Below the pieces are notes generated by a model. The model worked only from the letters and a program-made list of their open reading frames with translations. It was not told the DNA's origin and made no database searches. 12,880 bases of DNA from Halieaceae bacterium (lineage in GTDB: Bacteria > Pseudomonadota > Gammaproteobacteria > Pseudomonadales > Halieaceae), in assembly GCA_003520285.1 (NCBI GenBank), contig DOVB01000094.1:1-12880 (forward strand), written 5' to 3'. The position numbers were made by a program, and so were the translations under genes. How positions within the stretch are numbered: position 1 is the stretch's first letter; the number at the start of each line of letters is the position of its first letter. Shown here piece after piece: positions 6,818 through 12,880 of this stretch.

Positions 6818-7090
6818 ATGACAACATTGCTTCGTAATCTCGCTATCGCACTGATCGTTATTTTGATCACAGTGCTAGCGTGGCTGACCGACCCGGGCGA
6901 GCCAGATCCCTGCGCAACGGTGAACGATGATGTCGCCGCAACATTGCTAGCAGACACTGAGGACAGCGATGCAATGATGACCCGTGCCCTTGGTGTGCGC
7001 GCTCAATGTGAGCCAAAGTCGCCAGCACCAGAGCCCGAATCGAGCAAGCAGCTAGATCACCCAATAGAGTCAGAAACTCCCGATCAATAA
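6818..7090 (+). CDS. Small membrane-anchored acidic protein, unknown function
   Basis: I do not recognise this 90-residue protein. Residues 5-23 are a single hydrophobic helix preceded by one arginine, so it is either a signal anchor or an uncleaved signal peptide. The rest should face the periplasm. It has two cysteines (C32 and C64) that could form a disulfide, an Asp/Ala-rich middle, and a C-terminus rich in Pro, Glu, Ser and Asp. The ATG at 6818 has GGATGAG seven bases upstream; an in-frame ATG at 6806 adds four residues but has no good ribosome site. The AT-rich promoter upstream and normal protein-like composition support a real gene, but no homology could be seen. Confidence 0.55.
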   Translation: MTTLLRNLAIALIVILITVLAWLTDPGEPDPCATVNDDVAATLLADTEDSDAMMTRALGVRAQCEPKSPAPEPESSKQLDHPIESETPDQ

Positions 7091-7224
7091 AATCATCCGT
7101 ACATCGGTGGCTTTGGCCATCGTCTAGTCATGTGTTTGTCAGAGTAGAATCACGGACGCTCAGAGTGCCCGGAGCTCGTTAAGCCGGATAGTCGGATCAC
7201 GGGAAACCGCAGAGGCAGAATGTT

Positions 7225-7259
7225 GGGAGTTCGGGTGTTCGGGTGTTGGGGTGCTCGGG
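7225..7259 (+). other. G-quadruplex motif (five G-runs)
   Basis: Runs of three or four G occur at 7225-7227, 7233-7235, 7241-7243, 7248-7251 and 7257-7259, separated by loops of 5, 5, 4 and 5 bases. Any four consecutive runs satisfy the canonical G3+N1-7 pattern. It overlaps the left half of the octamer array, in the gap between two convergent genes. Formation in the cell is not shown. Confidence 0.6.
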
Positions 7260-7292
7260 TGTTCTGAAGTTCTGAAGTTCTGAAGTTCTGAT
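7229..7292. repeat. Eight-unit octamer tandem array in two variants
   Basis: Eight exact-length 8-base units follow each other without gaps. Units 1-4 are GTTCGGGT twice, then GTTGGGGT and GCTCGGGT. Units 5-8 are GTTCTGAA three times, then GTTCTGAT. All share the GYT start, suggesting duplication, divergence of the second half of the unit, and further duplication. It lies in the noncoding gap (7091-7376) between the convergent small-protein and thioesterase genes. The only other structure there is a seven-pair hairpin with one G-U pair at 7105-7122 and no T-run. Replication slippage is the likely origin; a function is unknown. Confidence 0.9.
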
Positions 7293-7365
7293 TAAGGCTT
7301 TTCCAAAATCAAGCGCGTAGTGTTAAGCCCCGTGGGTATATCGGGTCATTCTCGATTCATTGCCG

Positions 7366-7385
7366 ACGAGCTGACGCTAGCTCGT
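7366..7385 (-). terminator. Stem-loop over the thioesterase stop codon
   Basis: ACGAGCT (7366-7372) and AGCTCGT (7379-7385) form a perfect seven-base stem with a six-base loop. The stop codon of the thioesterase gene (7377-7379) lies inside it. No T-run follows on either strand, so it is a hairpin that might protect the 3' end or slow polymerase rather than a standard intrinsic terminator. Confidence 0.3.
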
Positions 7386-7790
7386 GATTGCTGCAGTATA
7401 CGTCTCAATGAACGCCTGGGGCATCCGGCTTGGCTTCCCATCACTAAGGCGTATGCAGGCAAAGTCCCATTCTCCCTCACCAACAAGGAGCCCGTTGGTC
7501 TCTGATGCAATCCGGAAATGACGCTTCATCCTGAGTCGCTTCTCGATCGAGCTCAGCCAAGTGTCGATGGTAAGGATATCTCCTTCGTAGGTTGCTTTAC
7601 GATAATCGAACACCGCTCGAGTGACGGCCATTGCATAGCCGAGCGATTGATAATCAGAAAGTGACAAGCCAAGATCTGTCGAGTGCTCCCAAGCCGCTTG
7701 TTCGCACCAGCCGATGTATACGGTATTATTTGTGTGCCCGAGCCCATCGATGGCACTCGCGTCGACTGTTCGCACAATTCGGTAGCGCAT
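7377..7790 (-). CDS. Acyl-CoA thioesterase, 4HBT (hot-dog) family
   Basis: This cytosolic hydrolase cleaves acyl-CoA thioesters. The 4HBT/YbgC-like motif is complete: D15, G18-H19, N21-N22 and Y25, in DGLGHTNNTVYIGW, with D15 the expected catalytic residue. The remainder (AVTRAVFDYRKATYEGDILTI in two halves near 54-76, then RLRMKRHFRI) matches the strands of the hot-dog fold. Its 137 residues are the usual length. The ATG at 7790 has only a weak GCAGGT upstream, partly inside a GC stem-loop (7807-7834). It follows sohB by 110 bases on the same strand and may be read through from it. The exact substrate cannot be told. Confidence 0.9.
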   Translation of the reverse strand: MRYRIVRTVDASAIDGLGHTNNTVYIGWCEQAAWEHSTDLGLSLSDYQSLGYAMAVTRAVFDYRKATYEGDILTIDTWLSSIEKRLRMKRHFRIASETNGLLVGEGEWDFACIRLSDGKPSRMPQAFIETYTAAITS

Positions 7791-7806
7791 GGCTCAGGGA
7801 CCTGCC

Positions 7807-7834
7807 TGGGCGGTATTAAGAACAACGCCGCCCA
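7807..7834 (-). promoter_or_regulatory. GC-rich stem-loop just upstream of the thioesterase start
   Basis: TGGGCGG (7807-7813) and CCGCCCA (7828-7834) pair perfectly with a 14-base loop, ending 16 bases before the thioesterase ATG. No T-run follows, so it could dampen translation of the weak ribosome site or mark the end of the sohB transcript. Confidence 0.35.
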
Positions 7835-7900
7835 CAACCCACGAAGGCAGCCCACTTCGGTAATCAGTATGCGTAGTGCTTTTCATCATCTGAGACTTTT

Positions 7901-8959
7901 TCAGAACCAGCGCTCAAATTGGGTCTGCCAGACGCGCTCAAACCCCCGAGCAATGCCCTGCTCGGCTGCGAAACCTAAGCGTTGCGCCAACGTTTTCTTA
8001 TGCTCGAACGTGATTTTGTAGACGTCATGGTCCGATATGAGCTGCAGAATCATCTCATCGCTGGTGGCAATTCGATCAATGAGCCCGATATCTAAAGCCT
8101 CGGTACCATACCAAATCTCACCCGTGGCAACAGTTTCGACGTCCAAGGCGGGCCGATGCTCACTGACAAACTTCTTGAACAAGGTATGCGTTGCCTCGAG
8201 CTCAGCGACGAACTTCTGGCGCCCGTCATCGGAATTTTTACCCAGGATTGTTAACGTGCGCTTATACTTTCCTGCCGTCAAAACCTCTACATCGATATCA
8301 TTCTTTTTCAGCAGTCGATGGAAATTCGGCACCTGTGCAACCACACCGATCGAGCCAATGACAGCAAACGGGGCGGCAATGATCTCGTCTGCAACACAGG
8401 CCATCATATAGCCACCGCTCGCAGCCACTTTGTCTACTGCCACGGTCAGACGCAACCCCGCGGTTTTTATTCGCGCCAATTGACTCGCTGCGTAACCATA
8501 GCTGTGAACTAAGCCACCCGGACTCTCGAGGCAAACTATGACCCGATCGCCCTGCTCACTATTGCTGATCACCGCGCTAATTTGCTGTGCGAGGGTCTGT
8601 GATTCGGAGGCCTGCATGTCGCCTTCGAAGTTCAGCACGAAGACCCTGCCACGTGTCTCGGGCTTGTCATCTTGCGCCGCTTTGGGCTGTTTTTTCGACG
8701 CCTTAGACGCTGCCTTTTTCGCTTTTTCAAGCGCTTTTCGACGCGCTTTGTAGTCGCCTTCGTTCAGAAGATGCGCGGCAAATTCGTCTGACTGATCTTC
8801 AAACTCGTCATTCAGGTTCCTAATTTTCAGGGTGCCCTCAGCGTCGCTCTGCTTTTGCCTTGCACTTACTGTCAGAACAAACCCGATAAGCAGGCCGAGA
8901 ACCACCAATACTGTGAGTGCTTTCACCAGAAATAATCCGTAATCTGCAAACCATTCCAT
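7901..8959 (-). CDS. sohB: Inner membrane peptidase SohB (S49 family)
   Basis: SohB is a membrane-bound serine peptidase of the signal-peptide-peptidase (S49) family whose active site faces the periplasm. I take ATG at 8959 as start because AAGGA lies six bases upstream; a TTG two codons earlier is less likely. This gives 352 residues. A membrane helix spans about 9-31, then a Lys/Ala-rich linker (70-103), then the S49 domain. The Ser/Lys pair is S181 in KVAASGGYMMAC and K233 in GKYKRTLT, 52 residues apart as in SppA. GSIGVVAQVPNFH and GEIWYGTEALDIGLID are further family marks. It follows nudC by 12 bases on the same strand, so the two are probably cotranscribed. Confidence 0.94.
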   Translation of the reverse strand: MEWFADYGLFLVKALTVLVVLGLLIGFVLTVSARQKQSDAEGTLKIRNLNDEFEDQSDEFAAHLLNEGDYKARRKALEKAKKAASKASKKQPKAAQDDKPETRGRVFVLNFEGDMQASESQTLAQQISAVISNSEQGDRVIVCLESPGGLVHSYGYAASQLARIKTAGLRLTVAVDKVAASGGYMMACVADEIIAAPFAVIGSIGVVAQVPNFHRLLKKNDIDVEVLTAGKYKRTLTILGKNSDDGRQKFVAELEATHTLFKKFVSEHRPALDVETVATGEIWYGTEALDIGLIDRIATSDEMILQLISDHDVYKITFEHKKTLAQRLGFAAEQGIARGFERVWQTQFERWF

Positions 8960-8971
8960 AAACAATCCTTG

Positions 8972-9775
8972 TTAAGTAAAAATACTGAGCCCTTGAGCTC
9001 GCAAATCACGGTAATGCGCTATCAGTCGACCCGCGATACTCATAGTCGGGGGTATATTCTCTGGTAAATTATTGCAGTCGAACCAACGTGCTTCGGCGAT
9101 CTCTATGCCATCAACTACAATCTCGCCACCACGGTATTCGGCGAAGTAACCCAGCATCAGTTGATCGGGGAAAGGCCAAGCCTGTGAATCGTAGTAAACA
9201 ATCCGACCAGTGGCCACGCCCACCTCTTCTTTTACCTCGCGAGCGATGGTCTGTTCGGCACTCTCCCCCGCCTCTACAAAGCCGGCAAGAGTCGAGAACA
9301 TGGGTCTGGGAAAACGAGCATTGCGGGCAAGCAAGACGCGGTCGTCATCGACCACTAGTGCGATGCCACAGGGCGATACCCGAGGATACGTAGTCACCCC
9401 ACAACTTTGGCACATCAATCCGGGTTCCGTTTCATGAACCGACTGAAGGCCCCCACAAGACCCACAGTAGCGATGAGTGCGACGCCAGTGCGCTAAATGT
9501 GCACCCCGCGAGACTAAGTCGCGATGATCAGGCGTAAGGTTCGGGAGCACCCGAAATAAAGAAGTGGGCGCAAAACGCATCGTGTCAATGGCGGCATTTT
9601 CTGCAATTTGGTAGCTGACCACTCCCCTACCCTCGCAATGGCCAATATGCTGCTGCGTCGCCTGATCCAGCCAATCTGCTTCAATATCAGAGTACTCGTG
9701 CAAATAGCCCCATCGTGAGCGCATGTCGCAGAGCAAATCAGCACCCGAAAACAGTAGGATATAGCTGTGGTTCAT
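8972..9775 (-). CDS. nudC: NAD(H) pyrophosphatase / NAD-RNA decapping Nudix hydrolase NudC
   Basis: NudC cleaves NADH to NMNH and AMP and removes NAD caps from RNA. Counting from the ATG at 9775 (267 residues), four zinc-binding cysteines are at 104, 107, 122 and 125. The Nudix box GX5EX7REVXEEVGV runs from G165 to V187, and the NudC hallmark SQAWPFPDQLM starts at 197 (canonical SQPWPFP, here with Ala for the first Pro). A GTG one codon upstream is possible, but AGGGA is better placed for the ATG. It lies 149 bases after dnaQ and 12 bases before sohB on the same strand. Confidence 0.95.
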   Translation of the reverse strand: MNHSYILLFSGADLLCDMRSRWGYLHEYSDIEADWLDQATQQHIGHCEGRGVVSYQIAENAAIDTMRFAPTSLFRVLPNLTPDHRDLVSRGAHLAHWRRTHRYCGSCGGLQSVHETEPGLMCQSCGVTTYPRVSPCGIALVVDDDRVLLARNARFPRPMFSTLAGFVEAGESAEQTIAREVKEEVGVATGRIVYYDSQAWPFPDQLMLGYFAEYRGGEIVVDGIEIAEARWFDCNNLPENIPPTMSIAGRLIAHYRDLRAQGLSIFT

Positions 9776-9789
9776 CACTTTTCCCTATT

Positions 9790-9818
9790 TTTATACCAAG
9801 CCAGTTCGACCCAGTGAA
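9790..9818 (-). promoter_or_regulatory. Possible promoter upstream of nudC
   Basis: TTCACT (9818-9813) and TATAAA (9795-9790) are separated by 17 bases. A start site six to eight bases downstream would fall inside the AGGGA ribosome site (9786-9782), leaving almost no leader, so either transcription starts earlier than usual or the match is chance. CCCAG/CTGGG (9810-9831) forms a small dyad over the -35. The remaining dnaQ-nudC gap shows no terminator. Confidence 0.3.
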
Positions 9819-9924
9819 TGGCAACCCTGGGATTTAGACAACGAGATCTACCTCGAAATCCAACGGTGAACCTGTGCCGCCCCGATAACGCCCTTGAGCT
9901 GAGAGCGCATGTGACCCCCTCGAC

Positions 9925-10665
9925 TTAAGAGAGGCTGTGGTCCTTTCGCCACAATGCGCCATCACTGCGGGACTCTAATAAATCTAAAAACGCCTCATGC
10001 GCCTCGAGCTCTTTTGCGGTTGGTCGGATCACCGGTATCCCACCAGCAGCGCGTTGCACTGGAACCCGCTCTCCAGTAACCCAGTTAGAGTCGCTCCCCA
10101 CCTCTTTGTTCTCTGATTGGAGCACCAGGGTTGCCTGCCCCCCGGTCATGGTCAGATACACATCGGCAAGTATCTCGGCATCTAGCAGTGCACCATGTAG
10201 GTCGCGACTGGAATTATCAACGCCATAGCGCTGACACAGTGCATCGAGACTATTTCTTTGCCCCGGATGTTTTTTGCGGGCCATGGTTAATGTGTCAACC
10301 ACGCTGCACATTGCATCAAGTTGGATAGGCTCATGCTGCCGGTCTTCAACCAGTCTCGCCAGCTCCGAGTTCAAAAACCCCAGATCGAATGGTGCGTTGT
10401 GAATGACCAATTCAGAGCCATCTACGAAGGCTAAAAACTCATTCGCTATCTGAGCAAATGTGGGCTTGTCACTTAAGAACTCATTGCTGATTCCGTGGAC
10501 TTCAAATGCACCGACGTCAACCTCTCTTCCTGGATTGATGTACTGATGGAAGTGAACCCCAGTCAACTTGCGATTGATCACTTCGACACAACCGATTTCA
10601 ATGACCCTGTGCCCACTCGCTGCATCTAAGCCTGTTGTCTCAGTATCCAGAACAATTTGCCTCAC
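9925..10665 (-). CDS. dnaQ: DNA polymerase III epsilon subunit (3'-5' proofreading exonuclease)
   Basis: This is the proofreading subunit of the replicative polymerase. All exonuclease motifs are present: ExoI D7-x-E9 in LDTETTG, ExoII D94 in HNAPFDLGF, and ExoIII H157 and D162 in [11 protein letters not shown]. Residues 177-182 (QATLVL) sit where E. coli epsilon has its clamp-binding motif QTSMAF and fit that pattern. The C-terminal tail (185-246) should bind the alpha subunit. The start is GTG, overlapping the rnhA stop by four bases (GTGA), so expression is probably coupled to rnhA. In E. coli the same two genes are divergent; here they are in one direction. At 246 residues it is the usual size. 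Confidence 0.97.
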   Translation of the reverse strand: MRQIVLDTETTGLDAASGHRVIEIGCVEVINRKLTGVHFHQYINPGREVDVGAFEVHGISNEFLSDKPTFAQIANEFLAFVDGSELVIHNAPFDLGFLNSELARLVEDRQHEPIQLDAMCSVVDTLTMARKKHPGQRNSLDALCQRYGVDNSSRDLHGALLDAEILADVYLTMTGGQATLVLQSENKEVGSDSNWVTGERVPVQRAAGGIPVIRPTAKELEAHEAFLDLLESRSDGALWRKDHSLS

Positions 10666-11111
10666 AACCAGCGCTCCCGAAGTTCCTGAATTCCCAGATT
10701 TGCCAGCGAGTCAGCGCGCTCATTGCCAGGGTCGCCACTGTGACCTTTCACCCAATGCCATGTGATCGTATGTTGCGCCATCACGCGATCGAGTTGCTCC
10801 CACAAATCCTGATTTTTAACGGGCTGTTTTCCCGCAGTTCGCCAACCATTGCGTTTCCAATTGTCTAGCCACTTGGTCACGCCATCACGAACGTAGACTG
10901 AGTCGGTGTAAATATCTACGGAGCAGGGATACTTCAGAGCAGTCAGCGCCTCAATCGTCGCTGTTAACTCCATGCGATTATTGGTGGTTTGAAGCTCGCC
11001 ACCAAACAGTTCACGCACGTGCTCATCTATGCTTAAGAACGCGCCCCAACCACCAATACCGGGATTACCCTTACAGGCGCCATCAGTGTAAATTACGACT
11101 CGTTTACTCAC
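10662..11111 (-). CDS. rnhA: Ribonuclease HI
   Basis: RNase HI cuts the RNA strand of RNA:DNA hybrids with two Mg ions. The catalytic residues fall at exactly the E. coli positions: D10 in [12 protein letters not shown]48 in NNRMELTA, D70 in YTDSVYV and D134 in GNERADSLA, with H124 in WVKGHSG. The basic handle region with its Trp residues (81-100) is present. The start is GTG, eight bases inside the end of yafS, preceded by AGGGG at nine bases. The 149 residues are normal for the family. Confidence 0.98.
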   Translation of the reverse strand: MSKRVVIYTDGACKGNPGIGGWGAFLSIDEHVRELFGGELQTTNNRMELTATIEALTALKYPCSVDIYTDSVYVRDGVTKWLDNWKRNGWRTAGKQPVKNQDLWEQLDRVMAQHTITWHWVKGHSGDPGNERADSLANLGIQELRERWL

Positions 11112-11853
11112 GCTCTAAACCCCTGCCGCGCGTTTGTCTGGGTGCAGACGCCGACTCTTTAAGCCCGATTACTCTTAACCTAGGCTTGTGCTTCCATAAC
11201 TGAGGCCGATGCAAAGCAGACACTTGCTTGATGGCCCGCACCCAATAAAGACGTCCCGCTGGCATACGATGATCCTCTAGCCATTGTGAGCATCGCGTTA
11301 GGAATTGATGGAGGGGCTGGTAGGAAGCGCCGTTAGAGAGATGACCCAAGTAATGGGTTCCCGCGCGCTCGAACCCTAGCAGTTGAAACCAGTCATCTAA
11401 ACGGCTCACACTGATTCGCGGGTGTATACGCTGGCCTGTCATTGAGGGAACAACCCGCATGAGTCCCTGGATACTCCAAGGGTTAAACCCCACCAAAAAA
11501 AGCTGCCCTTGCGGCGTGAGCACTCGCTGTATTTCGCGCAAAACCTGATGAGGGTACTGCGCCGTATCGAGGCAGTGGAGCGCAATGATAACGTCGATAC
11601 TCTCGCTTTCAAACGGCAATTGCTCAGCTGCGCCAACGACCAACCCTCGGGGAGAGAACTGAAAGCAATGATTGATTTTTGAACTTTGAGCAAAGGACTC
11701 AAACTCATAATCGGCCATTTCGCATAAGTGATAGCCAAAGCAGGTTGGGAGGGTCTCATCCAAAAGGTCTCGTATGCCCTGCGTCACCGACGTCGCAGAA
11801 TCGCTCAGGTACCAGTCGCGAATTGCGGTCGCTTGTCTTGTTGCCTCGTCCAT
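11104..11853 (-). CDS. yafS: YafS-like class I methyltransferase-domain protein
   Basis: This is a predicted SAM-dependent methyltransferase whose substrate is unknown. It carries the later class I motifs: [22 protein letters not shown] (split, 75-97), [26 protein letters not shown] (split, 101-126). The usual Gly-rich SAM motif near the N-terminus is missing; in its place is [13 protein letters not shown] (38-50), which fits what I recall of YafS relatives. The C-terminal 70 residues are basic. Position between gloB (divergent) and rnhA matches E. coli. The ATG at 11853 has AGGAT nine bases upstream. Family placement by context is good, enzymatic activity is inferred. Confidence 0.85.
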   Translation of the reverse strand: MDEATRQATAIRDWYLSDSATSVTQGIRDLLDETLPTCFGYHLCEMADYEFESFAQSSKINHCFQFSPRGLVVGAAEQLPFESESIDVIIALHCLDTAQYPHQVLREIQRVLTPQGQLFLVGFNPWSIQGLMRVVPSMTGQRIHPRISVSRLDDWFQLLGFERAGTHYLGHLSNGASYQPLHQFLTRCSQWLEDHRMPAGRLYWVRAIKQVSALHRPQLWKHKPRLRVIGLKESASAPRQTRGRGLERE

Positions 11854-11866
11854 ACTGGTCTATCCT
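11838..11866 (+). promoter_or_regulatory. Possible promoter of gloB
   Basis: TTGTTG (11838-11843) and TATCCT (11861-11866) are separated by 17 bases; matches are only three and four of six. Transcription would begin near 11873, 34 bases before the GTG. It overlaps the first codons of yafS, which is likely for any gloB promoter since just 53 bases separate the two divergent genes. Confidence 0.3.
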
Positions 11867-11906
11867 AACCATTCAATTCGTCTGTAGCGCGAACAAAGGG
11901 TTCCCT

Positions 11907-12665
11907 GTGTTAATCGAAGCTCTGCCCGCATTCTCCGATAATTATATCTGGTTGCTCAGCGACCAGCACGGTAACGCCGTTGTAGTCGATCCCGGCGACG
12001 CCACAGTGGTTATCGCAGCGCTCTCTGAGCGCAACCTGCAACTCTCAGGCGTACTCATTACACACCATCACTTTGACCACACAGGCGGTGTTCAAGCGCT
12101 GCTCGAGCATGCAAGTGTACCAGTGATCGGCCCGGAAGCATCACCCTTTGAGCACATTAATCGAATCGTTACAGAGGGCGAGTGCATACCTGTTTTAGAT
12201 CGCATGTTTCAGGTGATCAAAGTACCCGGGCATACCTTAGATCATATCGCCTACTACGATGCAAAGGGTGGTCATTTATTCTGTGGCGACACTTTGTTTA
12301 GCGGCGGCTGTGGACGTGTCTTTGAAGGTACGTTTGAACAAATGCAGTCTTCCCTCAGCAAACTCAGAGAGCTACCCGAAGACACTCGCGTATACGCGGC
12401 CCATGAATATACCGCAAACAATCTCAAGTTTGCGCTTGCAGTAGAACCAGATAATACCCAACTTGCCGCGCGAGTCGCCGAAGTAAGGCAGCTACGAGCG
12501 GTCAATACACCGACACTACCCACAACGCTGGGCGTCGAGAAAGCGACTAATCCGTTTTTACGATGGGACTCTCCGGCAGTGATAGCGGCCGCAAATTCAA
12601 GACGCCAAGGCGCCTCGAACGAGAGCATCTTCCAAGTAATACGGGAGTGGAAAGACTCATTTTGA
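11907..12665 (+). CDS. gloB: Hydroxyacylglutathione hydrolase (glyoxalase II)
   Basis: GloB hydrolyses S-lactoylglutathione to lactate and glutathione, the second step of methylglyoxal detoxification. The start is GTG at 11907 with AAAGGG seven bases upstream, giving 252 residues (E. coli 251) and the standard opening ALPAFSDNYIWLL. The frame is open further upstream, but that stretch is antisense to yafS. Metal ligands of the binuclear site are all present: H53, H55, D57, H58 in THHHFDHTGG, H109 in VPGHT, D128 in CGDTLF and H166 in AHEYT. GCGRVFEGT (135-142) and the C-terminal NPFLR and EWKDSF match glutathione-binding glyoxalase II. Its stop overlaps the start of the next gene. Confidence 0.97.
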   Translation: MLIEALPAFSDNYIWLLSDQHGNAVVVDPGDATVVIAALSERNLQLSGVLITHHHFDHTGGVQALLEHASVPVIGPEASPFEHINRIVTEGECIPVLDRMFQVIKVPGHTLDHIAYYDAKGGHLFCGDTLFSGGCGRVFEGTFEQMQSSLSKLRELPEDTRVYAAHEYTANNLKFALAVEPDNTQLAARVAEVRQLRAVNTPTLPTTLGVEKATNPFLRWDSPAVIAAANSRRQGASNESIFQVIREWKDSF

Positions 12666-12880
12666 AGCTCCCTATTCTAATGCTGAGCTTGTCGGCGTGG
12701 CTAAGCGGTTGCACTCTAATAACACCCCAAATCAGTGAAATTTCTGATACCGAGATACGTGTTAAGACTGCGGATCCCGCGCCAGTTGTTGTGCAACCCA
12801 CTCATTACAAAAGCCAGCCTGTGGATCTGTGGGATCGCATTAGATCTCAAACTCAGTGGGCTTATCCGGATCACCCCAGT
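12662..12880 (+). CDS. mltD: MltD-like lytic transglycosylase lipoprotein, N-terminal part
   Basis: The frame is open from TTG at 12662 to the window end (73 codons). It starts inside the gloB stop (TTGA overlap), with GGAAAGA about eight bases upstream. The product begins with a lipoprotein signal of 16 residues (Lys at 2, hydrophobic core, LSGC lipobox, lipidated C17). Near the end, VDLWDRIRSQTQWAYPDHP resembles the start of the MltD mature domain, and mltD is the gloB neighbour in E. coli. MltD cleaves peptidoglycan glycan strands at the outer membrane. An ATG at 12680 is possible but would lose the positive residue of the signal. The catalytic and LysM domains lie outside the window. Confidence 0.75.
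   Translation, partial: MKLPILMLSLSAWLSGCTLITPQISEISDTEIRVKTADPAPVVVQPTHYKSQPVDLWDRIRSQTQWAYPDHPS

Noticed and set aside
6733..6837. 35-codon leader open frame overlapping the start of the small-protein gene
   Set aside because: It is out of frame with 6818, has no Shine-Dalgarno sequence before its ATG, and its length is within chance expectation.
7091..7228. tRNA or structured RNA in the gap after the small-protein gene
   Set aside because: No cloverleaf with matching arms or CCA-like end could be found; only a weak hairpin at 7105-7122.
7229..7292. Octamer repeats as a CRISPR array
   Set aside because: Units are 8 bases with no spacers and no cas genes nearby.
11679..11906. N-terminal extension of gloB by 76 codons
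   Set aside because: This stretch is antisense to yafS; the product from GTG 11907 has the normal glyoxalase II start and length and a good ribosome site.

Overview
The window looks like chromosomal DNA of a gammaproteobacterium, possibly a marine one. The strongest evidence is the right-hand block mltD - gloB - yafS - rnhA - dnaQ, the same gene neighbourhood as in Escherichia coli. RNase HI even keeps E. coli residue numbering for its active site. Base composition is mixed and coding density is high. There is no insertion sequence, phage gene, tRNA, rRNA or CRISPR array. The genus cannot be told from the sequence alone.

Layout. Positions 31-1053 (minus) hold the N-terminal half of a Prc-type tail-specific protease that stops before the catalytic domain, right at the window edge. 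Positions 1182-5497 (minus) are a compact sulfide-oxidation operon, transcribed as persulfide dioxygenase, DUF442 rhodanese-like protein, sulfide:quinone oxidoreductase, SulP anion transporter. Positions 5498-5929 are its upstream region, with a good FNR/Anr-type box, an inverted repeat around a possible promoter and a repeated leader sequence. On the plus strand follow a YdjA-type nitroreductase (5930-6547) and a small membrane-anchored acidic protein (6818-7090). The interval to 7376 holds an eight-unit octamer array whose left half is a canonical G-quadruplex motif.

From 7377 to 9775 (minus) lie a 4HBT thioesterase, the SohB membrane peptidase and the NudC nucleotide pyrophosphatase. From 9925 to 11853 (minus) lie yafS, rnhA and dnaQ with overlapping ends. 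Divergent from yafS, gloB and the start of an MltD-like lipoprotein run off the right end on the plus strand.

How the genes work together. In the sulfur operon, sulfide is oxidised at the membrane to persulfide with electrons passed to quinone. The DUF442 protein probably moves sulfane sulfur, the dioxygenase turns glutathione persulfide into sulfite, and the SulP protein probably moves the resulting oxyanion. No regulator gene for this operon is visible nearby. The dnaQ-side genes are housekeeping: proofreading, RNA:DNA hybrid removal, and methylglyoxal detoxification by GloB. I found no clearly new system. The least explained elements are the upstream architecture of the sulfur operon, the octamer/G-quadruplex array, the small protein at 6818 and the break in prc.
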